Assembly (NCBI RefSeq): GCF_900107545.1
Contig: NZ_FNQZ01000006.1
Span: forward strand, 145,822 to 209,821
Reading direction: 5' to 3'
Source of the DNA: Pseudobutyrivibrio sp. ACV-2
GTDB taxonomy: Bacteria > Bacillota > Clostridia > Lachnospirales > Lachnospiraceae
Length of the DNA stretch: 64,000 nucleotides
Of this stretch, positions 9,414 to 19,039 are shown one piece after another. Both the position numbers and the translations under genes were made by a program. Positions within the stretch are counted from its first letter, which is position 1. Every line of letters starts with the position of its first letter. The notes beneath the pieces were generated by a model. It was not told the origin of the DNA. It ran no database searches and worked only from the letters and a program-made list of their open reading frames with translations.

Positions 9414-10508
9414 ATGACAGTCTTACATGTATCCAAATCAAACACCTATTCTGGCATGGAAAATGTAGCTATCAACATTATTAAAGCCATGCCTGAGGAA
9501 ATACGCTGTGTATATCTCACAGCTACAGGTTCGATAGAAACCAAACTATTGGAGCAAAACATCGAGTATATCGGTGTGGAAAAGGTGGATGAGAAAGTCA
9601 TTAAAGGAGTTATTGATGAAATTCATCCTGATATTATCCATGCCTATGAATATGACTGCAGTGTTATGTGCACAAAGGTCACAGATACCATTCCTATTGT
9701 GAGCCATTTATATTCAATGCCTAAATGGGCACAAAAGATTGGTCCAAAATCCATCATTTATGGTGGAGCATGCAAGTCTTTCGCCAGGATTATCCTTCCA
9801 GACAAAAAGGTGGCAGAAGACGCATGGTTCAAAGATAAGATGGAAGGTAAGACTAACGTCCTTGGTATCCCATACAATGCAGTAAAGACATACGAAAAGG
9901 GATACGTAGCAGGAACTGAAATGAAAAAAGAGAAGTTAGAGGCTACAAAATCTGATCTTCTCTTTGTTGGTTATCTTACAGATGACAAAAACCCATATGA
10001 ATTTGTAAGGATTGTGGGTGAGATTAAGAAAACTCATCCAAAAGTCAAAGCAATTATGGTAGGCGGAGGCTATTTAGGAAGTGAATGCCTGAGCCTGATA
10101 GGCAAGATGGGATTGATGGACAATATCAAGATGGTAGGGATGCAGCACAATCCTTATGTCTACATGAATCAGACTAAGATTTTAGTGGTACCATCCAAAT
10201 TTGAGGGCTTCGGAATGGCAGCCCTTGAAGCTATGACATTTGGTAAACCTGTCGTAGCCAGTAAAGTGGGCGGTCTTAATGTGACCGTCGATGATAGCTG
10301 CGGAAAAATATGTGGAACTGATAAAAAGCCTACAGACAGAGAGGCTTTTATATCAAATATAAACGAACTTTTGGACAACAGCGAGATTTATCGCATGAAA
10401 TCTGAGGGGGCAAGAAGACGCGTCAAAGAGCTAAACAACTTTGACACATACATGGAAGAAGTAATCAAAATTTATGAGGATATTTACAACACTGCTAAAA
10501 AAGCTTAA
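9414..10508 (+). CDS. GT4-family glycosyltransferase
   Basis: This 364-residue GT-B glycosyltransferase is probably cytoplasmic or membrane-associated. The N-terminal half starts MTVLHVSKSNTYSGMENVAI, with the SGMENV glycine-rich acceptor-domain opening common in capsule GT4 enzymes. The C-terminal half carries LFVGYLTDDKNPYEF and the donor-binding E-x7-E motif VVPSKFEGFGMAALEAMTFGKPVVA. The start ATG 9414 follows TAGGAG at good spacing. The 3' end overlaps the flippase gene by 35 bases, which implies translational coupling. Donor and acceptor sugars are unknown. Confidence 0.88.
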   Translation: MTVLHVSKSNTYSGMENVAINIIKAMPEEIRCVYLTATGSIETKLLEQNIEYIGVEKVDEKVIKGVIDEIHPDIIHAYEYDCSVMCTKVTDTIPIVSHLYSMPKWAQKIGPKSIIYGGACKSFARIILPDKKVAEDAWFKDKMEGKTNVLGIPYNAVKTYEKGYVAGTEMKKEKLEATKSDLLFVGYLTDDKNPYEFVRIVGEIKKTHPKVKAIMVGGGYLGSECLSLIGKMGLMDNIKMVGMQHNPYVYMNQTKILVVPSKFEGFGMAALEAMTFGKPVVASKVGGLNVTVDDSCGKICGTDKKPTDREAFISNINELLDNSEIYRMKSEGARRRVKELNNFDTYMEEVIKIYEDIYNTAKKA

Positions 10509-11931
10509 GAGTGCAGATTTTATATTAGTAACTTTATCAACAGTAATTTGTTCAGGCTTATCATTCGTACTGAACGTTTATTCAAAGCACGAAGTAGACT
10601 CGCGTCCAATGGGTATTTACAGTGCCTGTCTAATCGTAATGACTTACATGAATTACGCACAGTTTGGAGTGCTTAACGCATACAACAGGGATTATCCACA
10701 GGCACTTGGACGTAAGGATTTTAACGAAGCAAACAAACAAAGAAATATTACTGTAACTTTCATGTTACTGGTTTATACTTTAATATTTATCCTCTTTGAA
10801 GCATGGGTTTTTTTTAATTACAGAGGTCAGATTGGTATAGATGAAAAGAACACATTTTATGCTTTTGGTTATGCAATGTGTCCTATTATGATTCTTCTGA
10901 AGAGTTTTGACGATATGGCAAACTCTACAGTGAGAATGCAGGGAAAATACAATAAATCAGCTCTGCTTGGATTTATACGTACGGTTCTGGCGTTTGGAAT
11001 CGGTGTAGTTTTCATTAAGATTTTTGGCTACTATGGTCTGTATGCCATGTCCATTTCATCAGCTCTCATAGGAATCATTTTCTTTTACAAGGATTCCTTT
11101 AAAGGGACCAGACTTGATTTAGATTTTAACTATATGAAGTTGATGGTAGTGGGTGGTCTTCCACTTCTAATAAACAGCCTGATATGGACAATAGTTCAAA
11201 ATGTGGATAAACACGTAATTCAGCTGTTCTTTGAGGACTCGGACAATGCACTGGGTGTTTACTCAGTACCAACAATGGGATTCACAACAATGGTCCTTGT
11301 ACCACAGACAATTTCCCAAGTATTCTATATTAAGATTTCACATTTATATGGAGCTAATCACGACGAGAAGGAACTGCTTGATAAGGCAGGCTACTTTACC
11401 TGCATTACATCGGCTATCTCAGGCATTGCATGTGTATTAGTATTCTATATAATGCCTATATTCGTAGGTATATTTATGCCAAGATACACAGATGGAAATG
11501 TGGCGACGCAAATTCTTATCATAGGTGTTGCTATATATTCAACCACAATGCTTTTTGGAAATATTTTCAGCGTGGTAAAGCTTAACAAATCTTTAATTGC
11601 AAACTCAGTAGCACTTTGTATCTTTAACATGATTTTCTCCAGTGCATTAGTGTTATTGGTAGAAAGAAGCATTAACATGGTGGCTATCGGTACAGGTTTG
11701 TCATATGCTCTGTATTCGCTGCTATTAATGATAAAACTTACGAAGCAATTTAATTACCCATTTTTAAAGCTGGTGGCCAACAGCTGGCTTCCAGTGCTAT
11801 CCATGGTAATACCGGGCGTGCTGTTTTATTTGATTATTCCAAACATCTATATTGCAGCGGGATTCACTTTGTTTACCATATTAGTGGTTTGTGCTATACT
11901 TCTTAAGTTAAGAATAAGAGAACGAGGATAA
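10474..11931 (+). CDS. Wzx-type lipid-linked oligosaccharide flippase
   Basis: This 485-residue protein has about 12-14 hydrophobic helices across its whole length and no large soluble domain. It begins FILVTLSTVICSGLSFVLNVYSKHEVD. Layout and composition fit the polysaccharide-biosynthesis branch of the MOP exporter superfamily (Wzx/RfbX), which flips undecaprenyl-PP-linked repeat units to the outer face. It is the only flippase in the window, so it must serve whatever the two initiating transferases make, unless another lies outside. The start overlaps the preceding gene by 35 bases and has a poor ribosome site, consistent with coupled translation. A symbol is withheld because Wzx proteins are too divergent to name. 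Confidence 0.85.
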   Translation: MRIFTTLLKKLKSADFILVTLSTVICSGLSFVLNVYSKHEVDSRPMGIYSACLIVMTYMNYAQFGVLNAYNRDYPQALGRKDFNEANKQRNITVTFMLLVYTLIFILFEAWVFFNYRGQIGIDEKNTFYAFGYAMCPIMILLKSFDDMANSTVRMQGKYNKSALLGFIRTVLAFGIGVVFIKIFGYYGLYAMSISSALIGIIFFYKDSFKGTRLDLDFNYMKLMVVGGLPLLINSLIWTIVQNVDKHVIQLFFEDSDNALGVYSVPTMGFTTMVLVPQTISQVFYIKISHLYGANHDEKELLDKAGYFTCITSAISGIACVLVFYIMPIFVGIFMPRYTDGNVATQILIIGVAIYSTTMLFGNIFSVVKLNKSLIANSVALCIFNMIFSSALVLLVERSINMVAIGTGLSYALYSLLLMIKLTKQFNYPFLKLVANSWLPVLSMVIPGVLFYLIIPNIYIAAGFTLFTILVVCAILLKLRIRERG

Positions 11932-11935
11932 AACT

Positions 11936-13369
11936 GTGCTTAATTTATGCTTTATGGCTAGACGTCCATTTGATGATTTGTCGCCAGCCATATATAAAGA
12001 CATCAGAAAAAATCATGATCCTGAAGCCAGAGGTATTTTCATAACCTGTGACTGTAAGGAGTCAAAATACATCAGAGATAAATTCGAACCAAATGATGAA
12101 AAAGTCATTATCTGTGAAATGTCAGAGTTTATGAATGCTCATTGGGACGAATTTACCCTTGAAAAATTGGTAGAATACGAAAAGAAATATGACGCTTCAC
12201 CAATTTGGAAATATATATACGCAGATAGATTTTTAGTATATAGGGGTTATGAGTACTGTGTTCAGACCGCTTGTGGCTTGTTTGCATTCTGGGAGCACGT
12301 ATTTACCACCTATGACGTAGACTTCTACTATGACGAAGTTATAGCTACATTACTCACCTACATAGCATACCTGGTAGGCAAAAAGGTGGGCACACATTAT
12401 TATTCAGCATTATTGATGCGTTCCGTAGGAATGGATTTAACACATCATTACATGTTAAATGATCCTTTTGAGATGATGTATGACATGCCACAGGATTATT
12501 TAACAAAAGAATATACTGACGAGCAGCTGAAAAAGGCAGAAGATTTCCTTTCTGGTTTTGAAGAAAAGCACTCAAAACCAGCATTCATGCAGTTCTCAGG
12601 AAAGAAGCCAAAGTGGAAAGCAAAGTTTTTTATACTTCCGCTGTTCTGGGTTAGACAGAGATTTTTCAATCCTCACACCAGAGACAAGGGCTCATATCTT
12701 TACTACAAGGCTTATGAGCGTACAATGGAGCAGATTTTATTCTACTTCAGATACAAGGCTAGTATGAAATATTACAAAAAGCCTGATATGACCAAGAAAT
12801 TCGTTTATTATCCTTTGCATCTGCAGCCGGAGGCATCCACACTGGTATGTGCTCAGAAATATGAAAAGCAGTTGTTCTTCCTGGACAATCTGGCAAAATC
12901 AATTCCGGCAGACACAGTTATTTATGCAAAGGAACATTATTCTTTCCTTGGTTGCAGAGACAACAATTTCTACAAGGCATTAGCAGAATATCCAAACATT
13001 GTTTTAATAAATCCATGGGAGGATAGTTTTGAACTAATAGAAAAAAGCCAGTGCGTTGCGACCTTAACAGGTACCGCAGGAATAGAGGCGATGCTTCTTC
13101 GTCACCCGGTTATCATGGGTGGAAATGCATTGTACCAGGATGCGCCAGGTGTAATGCACATAGAAGATATTTATGAAAATTATGAATCTGCTATGGCATC
13201 TTGGAAAAAGCCAGAGCGAGAAGATATTATAAAGTATTTGGCAGCCTATATGAGCTGTGCTCGCCCGGGAAATACTTATGCAATGAGCGATGCTCGTTTG
13301 GAGCCTGATAATGTTGCATTGGTTGCAAAATCAATGTACGACTATTTTAAGGAGATGAAACATGAGTAA
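11936..13369 (+). CDS. Capsule-synthesis-type protein (KpsS/KpsC-like fold, putative glycosyltransferase)
   Basis: This 477-residue soluble protein starts at GTG 11936, just behind GAGG and 4 bases after the flippase stop. The C-terminal half resembles Capsule_synth/KpsS-type proteins, with KKFVYYPLHLQPEASTL, VIYAKEHYSFLG, NIVLINPWEDSFELIEKS and TLTGTAGIEAMLLRHPVIMGG, a typical GT-B donor-side pattern. The N-terminal half is unlike anything I can name. Such proteins act as Kdo-type or other glycosyltransferases in group 2 capsules, but many distant homologues occur in other surface polysaccharide clusters with unknown donors. With a nonulosonic-acid pathway next door, a CMP-sugar donor is a reasonable guess, not shown by sequence. 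It overlaps legB by 8 bases. Confidence 0.65.
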   Translation: MLNLCFMARRPFDDLSPAIYKDIRKNHDPEARGIFITCDCKESKYIRDKFEPNDEKVIICEMSEFMNAHWDEFTLEKLVEYEKKYDASPIWKYIYADRFLVYRGYEYCVQTACGLFAFWEHVFTTYDVDFYYDEVIATLLTYIAYLVGKKVGTHYYSALLMRSVGMDLTHHYMLNDPFEMMYDMPQDYLTKEYTDEQLKKAEDFLSGFEEKHSKPAFMQFSGKKPKWKAKFFILPLFWVRQRFFNPHTRDKGSYLYYKAYERTMEQILFYFRYKASMKYYKKPDMTKKFVYYPLHLQPEASTLVCAQKYEKQLFFLDNLAKSIPADTVIYAKEHYSFLGCRDNNFYKALAEYPNIVLINPWEDSFELIEKSQCVATLTGTAGIEAMLLRHPVIMGGNALYQDAPGVMHIEDIYENYESAMASWKKPEREDIIKYLAAYMSCARPGNTYAMSDARLEPDNVALVAKSMYDYFKEMKHE

Positions 13370-14342
13370 AGTATTAGTTACTGGATCAGATGGATTTATA
13401 GGTTCTCACTTGGTTGAGGAATTAGTTAAAAAGGGATATGAGGTAAAAGCTTTTGTTTACTATAATTCCTTCAATAACTGGGGATGGCTTGACACATTAG
13501 ATAAAAGCATTATGGACCATGTAGAGGTATTTGCAGGTGATGTCAGAGACCCTAACGGTGTTCGTGAAGCTATGAAGGGCTGCGATGCAGTGTTCCATTT
13601 AGCTGCACTTATCGCTATTCCATTTTCATACCACAGCCCTGATGCTTACGTAGACACCAACATCAAGGGTACACTTAATATCCTTCAGGCAGCGAGGGAT
13701 TTAGGAACAAAGCGTGTGCTTGTTACTTCTACATCTGAAGTATACGGTACAGCTCAGTATGTTCCAATCGATGAGAAGCACCCATATCAGGGTCAGTCTC
13801 CATATTCTGCTACCAAAATCGGAGCAGACAGACTTGCAGAGTCATTCTATCGCTCATTTGATTTGCCTGTTACAATCGTGCGTCCATTTAACACATTTGG
13901 ACCACGTCAGTCAGCTCGTGCAGTTATTCCTACTATCATCACACAGCTTCTTGCAGGCAAAGAGGAAATCAAGCTTGGTTCTCTTACACCTACCCGCGAT
14001 TTCAACTATGTTAAGGATACAGCCCATGGCTTCATCGCAATGTATGAAAGCGACAAGACCATCGGTCAGGAAATAAATATTGCAACTCAAAAGGAGATTT
14101 CTATCGGTCAGCTTGCAGAAGAGCTTATCCATCAGATTAATCCAAACGCAAGAATTATCTGTGACGAGGATCGCCTCCGTCCAGAAAAATCAGAGGTTAA
14201 CCGCCTCCTTGGCTCTAATGCTAAAATCTTAGAGCTTACAGATTGGAAGCCTCAGTTCACATTCGAGCAGGGACTTGCCGAGACAATCGAATTTTTACGT
14301 CACAACTTAGATAAATATAAAGTTGATATTTATAACATTTAA
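13362..14342 (+). CDS. legB: LegB-type NAD-dependent 4,6-dehydratase
   Basis: This 326-residue extended SDR has VTGSDGFIGSH (residues 6-16), the STSEVYG catalytic Ser/Thr-Glu region, YSATK (Tyr-Lys) and RPFNTFGPRQSARAVIPTI. This wording matches the LegB branch, which forms the 4-keto-6-deoxy intermediate from NDP-GlcNAc for legionaminic acid. The next two genes are a LegC-type aminotransferase and a PtmE-type nucleotidyltransferase, which makes the assignment much firmer than sequence alone and suggests GDP-GlcNAc as substrate, as in Campylobacter. AAGGAG precedes ATG 13362, and the gene overlaps the preceding one by 8 bases. The main alternative is a generic UDP-GlcNAc 4,6-dehydratase. Confidence 0.85.
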   Translation: MSKVLVTGSDGFIGSHLVEELVKKGYEVKAFVYYNSFNNWGWLDTLDKSIMDHVEVFAGDVRDPNGVREAMKGCDAVFHLAALIAIPFSYHSPDAYVDTNIKGTLNILQAARDLGTKRVLVTSTSEVYGTAQYVPIDEKHPYQGQSPYSATKIGADRLAESFYRSFDLPVTIVRPFNTFGPRQSARAVIPTIITQLLAGKEEIKLGSLTPTRDFNYVKDTAHGFIAMYESDKTIGQEINIATQKEISIGQLAEELIHQINPNARIICDEDRLRPEKSEVNRLLGSNAKILELTDWKPQFTFEQGLAETIEFLRHNLDKYKVDIYNI

Positions 14343-14383
14343 TTTTTTCAACCAGGGGACTAGAAGATTAGAGGTAAATAATT

Positions 14384-15547
14384 ATGTCAGATGAATTTAT
14401 AGCTTTATCAGTTCCAAATTTAAAAGGAAACGAACTAAAATACGTTACAGATGCAGTAGAGACAGAGTGGGTTTCTACAGCAGGACCTTATGTAAGTGAC
14501 TTTGAAAAAAAGCTTGCAGAATATGTAAAGGCTCCAGCGGCAGTCAGCACACAGAATGGTACATCAGCCCTTCACATAAGCTTGCTACTTAGCGGCGTTA
14601 CCAGAGAAGATGCGGTTATTGTACCTACTCTTACATTTATTGCTGCAGTCAATCCTACAAAATACATCGGCGCAGAGCCAATCTTCATGGACTGTGACGA
14701 TAGTCTGTGCATGGATCCAGTAAAGCTTAAAAAATTCTGCGAGACAGAGTGTGATTTCACAGATGGAAAGCTTATTGATAAACAGACAGGTCGTCATATT
14801 AAAGCCATGGTAGTTGTTCATGTATTTGGCAACATGGCTGATATGGAGTCTATTTTACCAATAGCTGAAAAATACAATATCAGAGTTGTTGAAGATGCTA
14901 CAGAGGCTCTTGGCACATACTACACAGAGGGTAAATACGCAGGAAAGTATGCCGGAACAATGGGTGATTTCGGCTGCTATTCCTTCAACGGCAACAAAAT
15001 CATCACCACAGGTGGTGGCGGTATGATTGTGGCTAAAGATCCTGAGGAGCTTGCCCATGCAAAGCACCTTACCACACAGGCCAAGGCAGATCAGGCTAAC
15101 TTTATCCATGATGAAATCGGATTTAACTATAGAATGACCAATCTTCAGGCAGCACTTGGCCTTGCTCAGTTAGAGCAGCTTGAAGATTTCATCAAAACAA
15201 AAGAAGCAAACTATTTGCGCTACAAAGATGCTGTGGATAAAATGGAAGGCCTTCATGTTCAGGATTTCCGCGAAGGTATTCGCAGCAACTACTGGTTCTA
15301 TTCGGTAGTATTTGAAAACGATGAGACAGGTCGTGACAGACTTATTGAGGAACTCAAGGAAAATCACATCCAGTCGCGTCCAATCTGGGGACTTATTTCA
15401 GATCAGCTCCCATACGAAGGTTCTCGTACCTACGAGCTTGAGAAAGCACCTTGGTATTGGAAGAGAGTAGTAAACGTACCTTGTTCAACGAATCTTACCT
15501 CAGAAGGTGTAGATAGAGTTTTGGATGTAATCAGAAATTTTAAATAG
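14384..15547 (+). CDS. legC: LegC-type PLP-dependent 4-aminotransferase
   Basis: This 387-residue DegT/DnrJ/EryC1 family aminotransferase would convert the 4-keto product of LegB to the 4-amino sugar. Sequence features are TQNGTSALHISL near residue 57, the PLP-contacting VVEDATEALGTYY, the PLP lysine K205 in SFNGNKIITTGGGGM, and the family end region GIRSNYWFYSVVF. The long insert around CETECDFTDGKLIDKQTG is characteristic of LegC proteins. It lies 41 bases after legB; the gap carries ACTAGAAG and AGAGG ahead of the ATG. The order legB-legC-nucleotidyltransferase supports a legionaminic-acid route. Confidence 0.88.
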   Translation: MSDEFIALSVPNLKGNELKYVTDAVETEWVSTAGPYVSDFEKKLAEYVKAPAAVSTQNGTSALHISLLLSGVTREDAVIVPTLTFIAAVNPTKYIGAEPIFMDCDDSLCMDPVKLKKFCETECDFTDGKLIDKQTGRHIKAMVVVHVFGNMADMESILPIAEKYNIRVVEDATEALGTYYTEGKYAGKYAGTMGDFGCYSFNGNKIITTGGGGMIVAKDPEELAHAKHLTTQAKADQANFIHDEIGFNYRMTNLQAALGLAQLEQLEDFIKTKEANYLRYKDAVDKMEGLHVQDFREGIRSNYWFYSVVFENDETGRDRLIEELKENHIQSRPIWGLISDQLPYEGSRTYELEKAPWYWKRVVNVPCSTNLTSEGVDRVLDVIRNFK

Positions 15548-15558
15548 AGAATTTAAGT

Positions 15559-16599
15559 ATGCTAAATGTTTTAATACACGAAGAAGATACAATTTTACAG
15601 GCAATGCGAACCTTTGATGCCAGCGGACGAAAAACAGCATTTATTGTTGATGAAGACAATAAATTGCTTGCTGCTGTATCAGAGGGTGATGTTAGACGTT
15701 TTATTTTGTCAGGCGGCGATTTAAATGAGCCTGTTAGCAAAATTGCCAATTATAAGCCTCGTAGTCTCAAGGAAGATGAGCGTGATGACGCCAGAGATTT
15801 CCTTCGCCGTCATAATATTCAGGGACTTCCAATTGTGGATGATGAAGGCAGAGTTATCGACACCATATTCTGGAGCGAAAATAATCTTACAAAGCAGAGC
15901 AATATTTCAGCTCCAGTTGTAATGATGGCAGGCGGTAAGGGCACACGTCTATATCCTTATACACGCATCCTTCCAAAGCCACTTATTCCAGTTGGAGACA
16001 AACCTATATCAGAGCTTATCATGGATAGCTTTGCAGAATATGGCATCAATAAGATGTTCATGATTGTAAATCATAAAAAGGGCATGATTAAGTCCTACTA
16101 CGGTGAAACTCCAAAGCCTTATGATATCGAATTTGTTGATGAAGATGCTCCACTTGGTACAGGAGGTGGATTGTCCTTACTTCGTGGCAAGGTTAATGAA
16201 ACCTTTATCCTTACCAATTGTGATATCCTAATCGAGGAGGATTACTCCAAGATATACGAGCATCACAAAAAAGAAGGCAATATGATTACGATGGTCTGTT
16301 CCCTTCGCAACTTCCAGATTGCTTATGGTGTGGTTGAGTTTGGCGAACATGGCAATATCATTGACATGAAAGAAAAGCCGGAATTCAGCTTCTTTACAAA
16401 TACAGGCATCTATATTGTAGAGCCAGAGGTTATAGATTACATCAAAGATGGAGAAGTTATTGGATTCCCAGATATTATCAACAGACTAAAGGATGATGAT
16501 AAAAAGGTAGGGGTTTATCCAATTAACGAAAATACATGGATGGACATGGGACAGCTTGATGAATTAAGCAAGATGGAAAGCCGTCTCCGCGGTAAATAG
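15559..16599 (+). CDS. CBS-domain sugar-phosphate nucleotidyltransferase (PtmE-like)
   Basis: This 346-residue fusion has two N-terminal CBS motifs (about residues 1-115, e.g. AFIVDEDNKLLAAVSEGDVRR and GLPIVDDEGRVI) joined to a nucleotidyltransferase domain with MMAGGKGTRLYPYTRILPKPLIPVG from about residue 121. The same architecture is known for Campylobacter PtmE, which makes GDP-glucosamine from GlcN-1-P for legionaminic acid. CBS domains usually bind adenine nucleotides, so an allosteric switch is plausible. The position directly after legB/legC favours a GlcN-1-P guanylyltransferase, but related CBS-NTPases act on other sugars. Only 11 bases separate it from legC, with a weak ribosome site. 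Confidence 0.75.
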   Translation: MLNVLIHEEDTILQAMRTFDASGRKTAFIVDEDNKLLAAVSEGDVRRFILSGGDLNEPVSKIANYKPRSLKEDERDDARDFLRRHNIQGLPIVDDEGRVIDTIFWSENNLTKQSNISAPVVMMAGGKGTRLYPYTRILPKPLIPVGDKPISELIMDSFAEYGINKMFMIVNHKKGMIKSYYGETPKPYDIEFVDEDAPLGTGGGLSLLRGKVNETFILTNCDILIEEDYSKIYEHHKKEGNMITMVCSLRNFQIAYGVVEFGEHGNIIDMKEKPEFSFFTNTGIYIVEPEVIDYIKDGEVIGFPDIINRLKDDDKKVGVYPINENTWMDMGQLDELSKMESRLRGK

Positions 16600-16633
16600 T
16601 ACGCTAGGTACTAGAGTTAGAGAGGATAATTAT

Positions 16634-18316
16634 TTGGAAAAAATTAAGAGTTTATTTTATCCAATGGATAGAAATAAAGCTGCAAGTATAGGCGCTGTAC
16701 TAATAGCAGCTGTAGGTATTATCTATTCTATAGTTTTCTTTTTAATTAATTGCTTCAACAGAACCAAATCCCGTCATTACAATATGTATTTTGGTCTTAT
16801 TCTTGTTGTAATGATTGCTATGGTGCTATACCTGCTGTGGCTGTTTTTCAGAAAGAAAGAGTGGAGCTATTCCAGAGTTTATGTGATTCTCACGTTGGGC
16901 TGGAGTATAGTGATGCAGTTTGTGATGCCTCCTATTTCTGGGGCTGATGAAGTTCATCATTTCTATAGTGCGTATCATTGCTCTGATGTATACATGGGTA
17001 TCAAAGACCATGATTATGACACTACGCCAGGCAGTGAGCCAAACTGGATTGAAGGCACCACATATTCAATGATGCGAGCAGAGGAATACATCAAGCTTCC
17101 ATTTGTTGATGTTACATTTCCTTATCAGTATCAGGTCCTTGCAGATTTTAACTGGTTTAGTACATCAGACGAATTAAAAGCTCTGGTTCCTTGTTATATC
17201 AAGCCTACACAGGCGCGCAGATATCTGTTGTCAGGACTGGGAATAGCAATAGCCAGATGGCTTGGCCTTGGGTTTTCAGGGCTGCTATTCATGGGCAGAT
17301 TTGTCAACAGTCTTACACTCATAGTGGCAGGCTGGTTTTGCATAAAGCTTCTTCCAGTGGGAAAGCTACAGCTGCTGACATTTTCATTATTCCCAACTAT
17401 ATTACAGCTGTGCGGGTCATACTCTTATGACAACATGAGCATACTGTTTTCCATGATATTACTTGCTATGTGTCTCTACTTCAGCAAGGAAAATGTTCGA
17501 CTACATGCATGGTACGTATATTTTATTGGAATAGCGTTACTTGTGCTTGTACCTAACAAAATGGTTTACACATTGTTTGGAATCTGGTTCTTTGTTATTC
17601 CTTTGAAAAAATGGTGGACAGATGTATGCTTGAGCAAAAAATGGTATGAATACATTTTTGGTGGAGCATTTGTAGTAGGAGTTATTGGTGTTGTAGCAAA
17701 AATGTATCCAAAATATTCCTACATTTTGTATGACCAGTTCGTGCTTACTCAAAATCATGCAACCATCGAAACAGACACCAGCAGAGCGGCATACACTTTA
17801 TTCGATGTTGTAGCAGATCCTGCAGGAACAGCCAAATTCGTTTGGGAAGGAATCAAGGTAGATTTCTGGTACAACATACATCATGTTATCGGTAGTGAGC
17901 TTGGTAACGTAAACCTAAACGCCAAGGCGCCGATGGCAGCCATTGTGACAATGTTAATTGTCTTGATAGCAGGAGTCGTAATTAGCAGAGGTAACAGACT
18001 TAAGAATTGGCAGAAAATAATTATCTGCGTTGGACTATTTGTTTGTGTAGTGGCTATATTCGTGGGTTGTCTTGTTAGATTTACACCTCTTGAAGGAAGC
18101 CAGCGAGTACAAATTTCCTATAGATATTTGATACCTATATACATGGCACTGGCTATCTGTTTTGGTACAGATGAAAAGGAAAACAAAAGAGCATTATCAC
18201 TTATATTAATCCAAAATGTGGCTCTTATGTTTGCAATGTGTGGAGTATTATATTTCTTATTCCATTTAAGAGATGGAATGCCAGTTCCAGAGATTTTACA
18301 TCAGATTGGTTATTAA
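16634..18316 (+). CDS. DUF2142-like polytopic membrane protein (possible GT-C glycosyltransferase)
   Basis: This 560-residue protein has roughly 12 hydrophobic helices. The first extracytoplasmic loop contains MPPISGADEVHHFYSAYH, resembling the Pro-x-Asp-Glu-x-x-His signature of DUF2142 proteins, where an acidic residue near the first loop is typical of GT-C glycosyltransferases using polyprenyl-phosphate sugars. The start is TTG 16634, preceded by GAGAGG. It ends 15 bases before the ACP gene. It could add a side-chain sugar on the outer face or act as a polymerase, but no experimental relative tells me which. It lies inside the nonulosonic-acid gene group. Confidence 0.7.
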   Translation: MEKIKSLFYPMDRNKAASIGAVLIAAVGIIYSIVFFLINCFNRTKSRHYNMYFGLILVVMIAMVLYLLWLFFRKKEWSYSRVYVILTLGWSIVMQFVMPPISGADEVHHFYSAYHCSDVYMGIKDHDYDTTPGSEPNWIEGTTYSMMRAEEYIKLPFVDVTFPYQYQVLADFNWFSTSDELKALVPCYIKPTQARRYLLSGLGIAIARWLGLGFSGLLFMGRFVNSLTLIVAGWFCIKLLPVGKLQLLTFSLFPTILQLCGSYSYDNMSILFSMILLAMCLYFSKENVRLHAWYVYFIGIALLVLVPNKMVYTLFGIWFFVIPLKKWWTDVCLSKKWYEYIFGGAFVVGVIGVVAKMYPKYSYILYDQFVLTQNHATIETDTSRAAYTLFDVVADPAGTAKFVWEGIKVDFWYNIHHVIGSELGNVNLNAKAPMAAIVTMLIVLIAGVVISRGNRLKNWQKIIICVGLFVCVVAIFVGCLVRFTPLEGSQRVQISYRYLIPIYMALAICFGTDEKENKRALSLILIQNVALMFAMCGVLYFLFHLRDGMPVPEILHQIGY

Positions 18317-18331
18317 ACGGAGGTTTATGAT

Positions 18332-18574
18332 ATGACAAGAGAAGAAGTACTTGAGATTTTGACAGAGATTTTCCAGGACGTATTCGATGACGATGAAATA
18401 GAGCTTACAGATGCTACAACAGCTGACGATATTGAGGATTGGGACTCATTAGAGCAAATCAATCTTGTAGTTGCCTGTGAGAAAAAGTTCAATGTTAAGT
18501 TTGATATGAAGGAAATCCAGGCTCTTAAAAACGTAGGTGAAATGGTTGATACAATTCTTTCAAAGGTGCAGTAA
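18332..18574 (+). CDS. Acyl carrier protein
   Basis: This 80-residue acidic four-helix protein has the phosphopantetheine attachment serine at S39 in DWDSLEQINLV. GGAGG lies at 18319-18323 before ATG 18332. Its stop overlaps the start of the MaoC gene (TAATG). It is probably a dedicated carrier rather than the housekeeping fatty-acid ACP, because it sits with a hydratase, an SDR and a NeuD-type acyltransferase inside a polysaccharide locus. The chain it carries is unknown; a short 3-hydroxyacyl group is the simplest guess. Confidence 0.92.
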   Translation: MTREEVLEILTEIFQDVFDDDEIELTDATTADDIEDWDSLEQINLVVACEKKFNVKFDMKEIQALKNVGEMVDTILSKVQ

Positions 18575-18987
18575 TGAACAATTACAAATTTGAAGATTTA
18601 AGCGTGGGCATGAGTGAGTCCTTCAAGGTGACCATTACTCAGGAAATGTTGGACAGCTTCAAAGGAATTACTGGTGATATCAACCCACTACATAACGATG
18701 AGGCTTTTGCCATATCAAAAGGACATCCAGGTAGGGTGGCCTATGGCATGCTTACAGCCAGCTTTCTTTCTACTTTGGCAGGTGTTTATATACCTGGCGA
18801 GCGCAGCCTTATTCAACAGGTGGAAACGAAATTCTCAAGTCCTGTTTATATTGGTGATGAACTGACTGTAAAGGGCGAAATCGTAGAACTGGTTGAAAGT
18901 GTTCAGCGCCTTGAGTTAAAGGTTACCATCACAAACCAGAGCGGCAAAAAGGTTCTTAGAGGGAAAATGCAAATTTTAGTGGTATAG
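18574..18987 (+). CDS. MaoC-family (R)-specific enoyl hydratase
   Basis: This 137-residue hot-dog fold protein has the hydratase-2 motif GDINPLHND, with catalytic Asp35 and His40. The length fits single-domain PhaJ/MaoC proteins, which hydrate trans-2-enoyl thioesters to (R)-3-hydroxyacyl thioesters. Translation is coupled to the ACP gene through TAATG. Together with the following SDR it could supply or remove a 3-hydroxyacyl group on the ACP, for example hydrating crotonyl-ACP to 3-hydroxybutyryl-ACP. Substrate chain length is not visible from sequence. Confidence 0.88.
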   Translation: MNNYKFEDLSVGMSESFKVTITQEMLDSFKGITGDINPLHNDEAFAISKGHPGRVAYGMLTASFLSTLAGVYIPGERSLIQQVETKFSSPVYIGDELTVKGEIVELVESVQRLELKVTITNQSGKKVLRGKMQILVV

Positions 18988-18990
18988 AAT

Positions 18991-19013
18991 TAAGAGGTCA
19001 TCGCGACCTCTTA
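18991..19013 (+). other. Perfect intergenic hairpin
   Basis: TAAGAGGTC and GACCTCTTA form a perfect 9-bp stem around ATCGC, right after the MaoC stop and 26 bases before the SDR start. No T run follows, so a processing or stability element is likelier than a terminator. Confidence 0.55.
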
Positions 19014-19039
19014 AAGCTATGTTTACGGAGAAATAATTA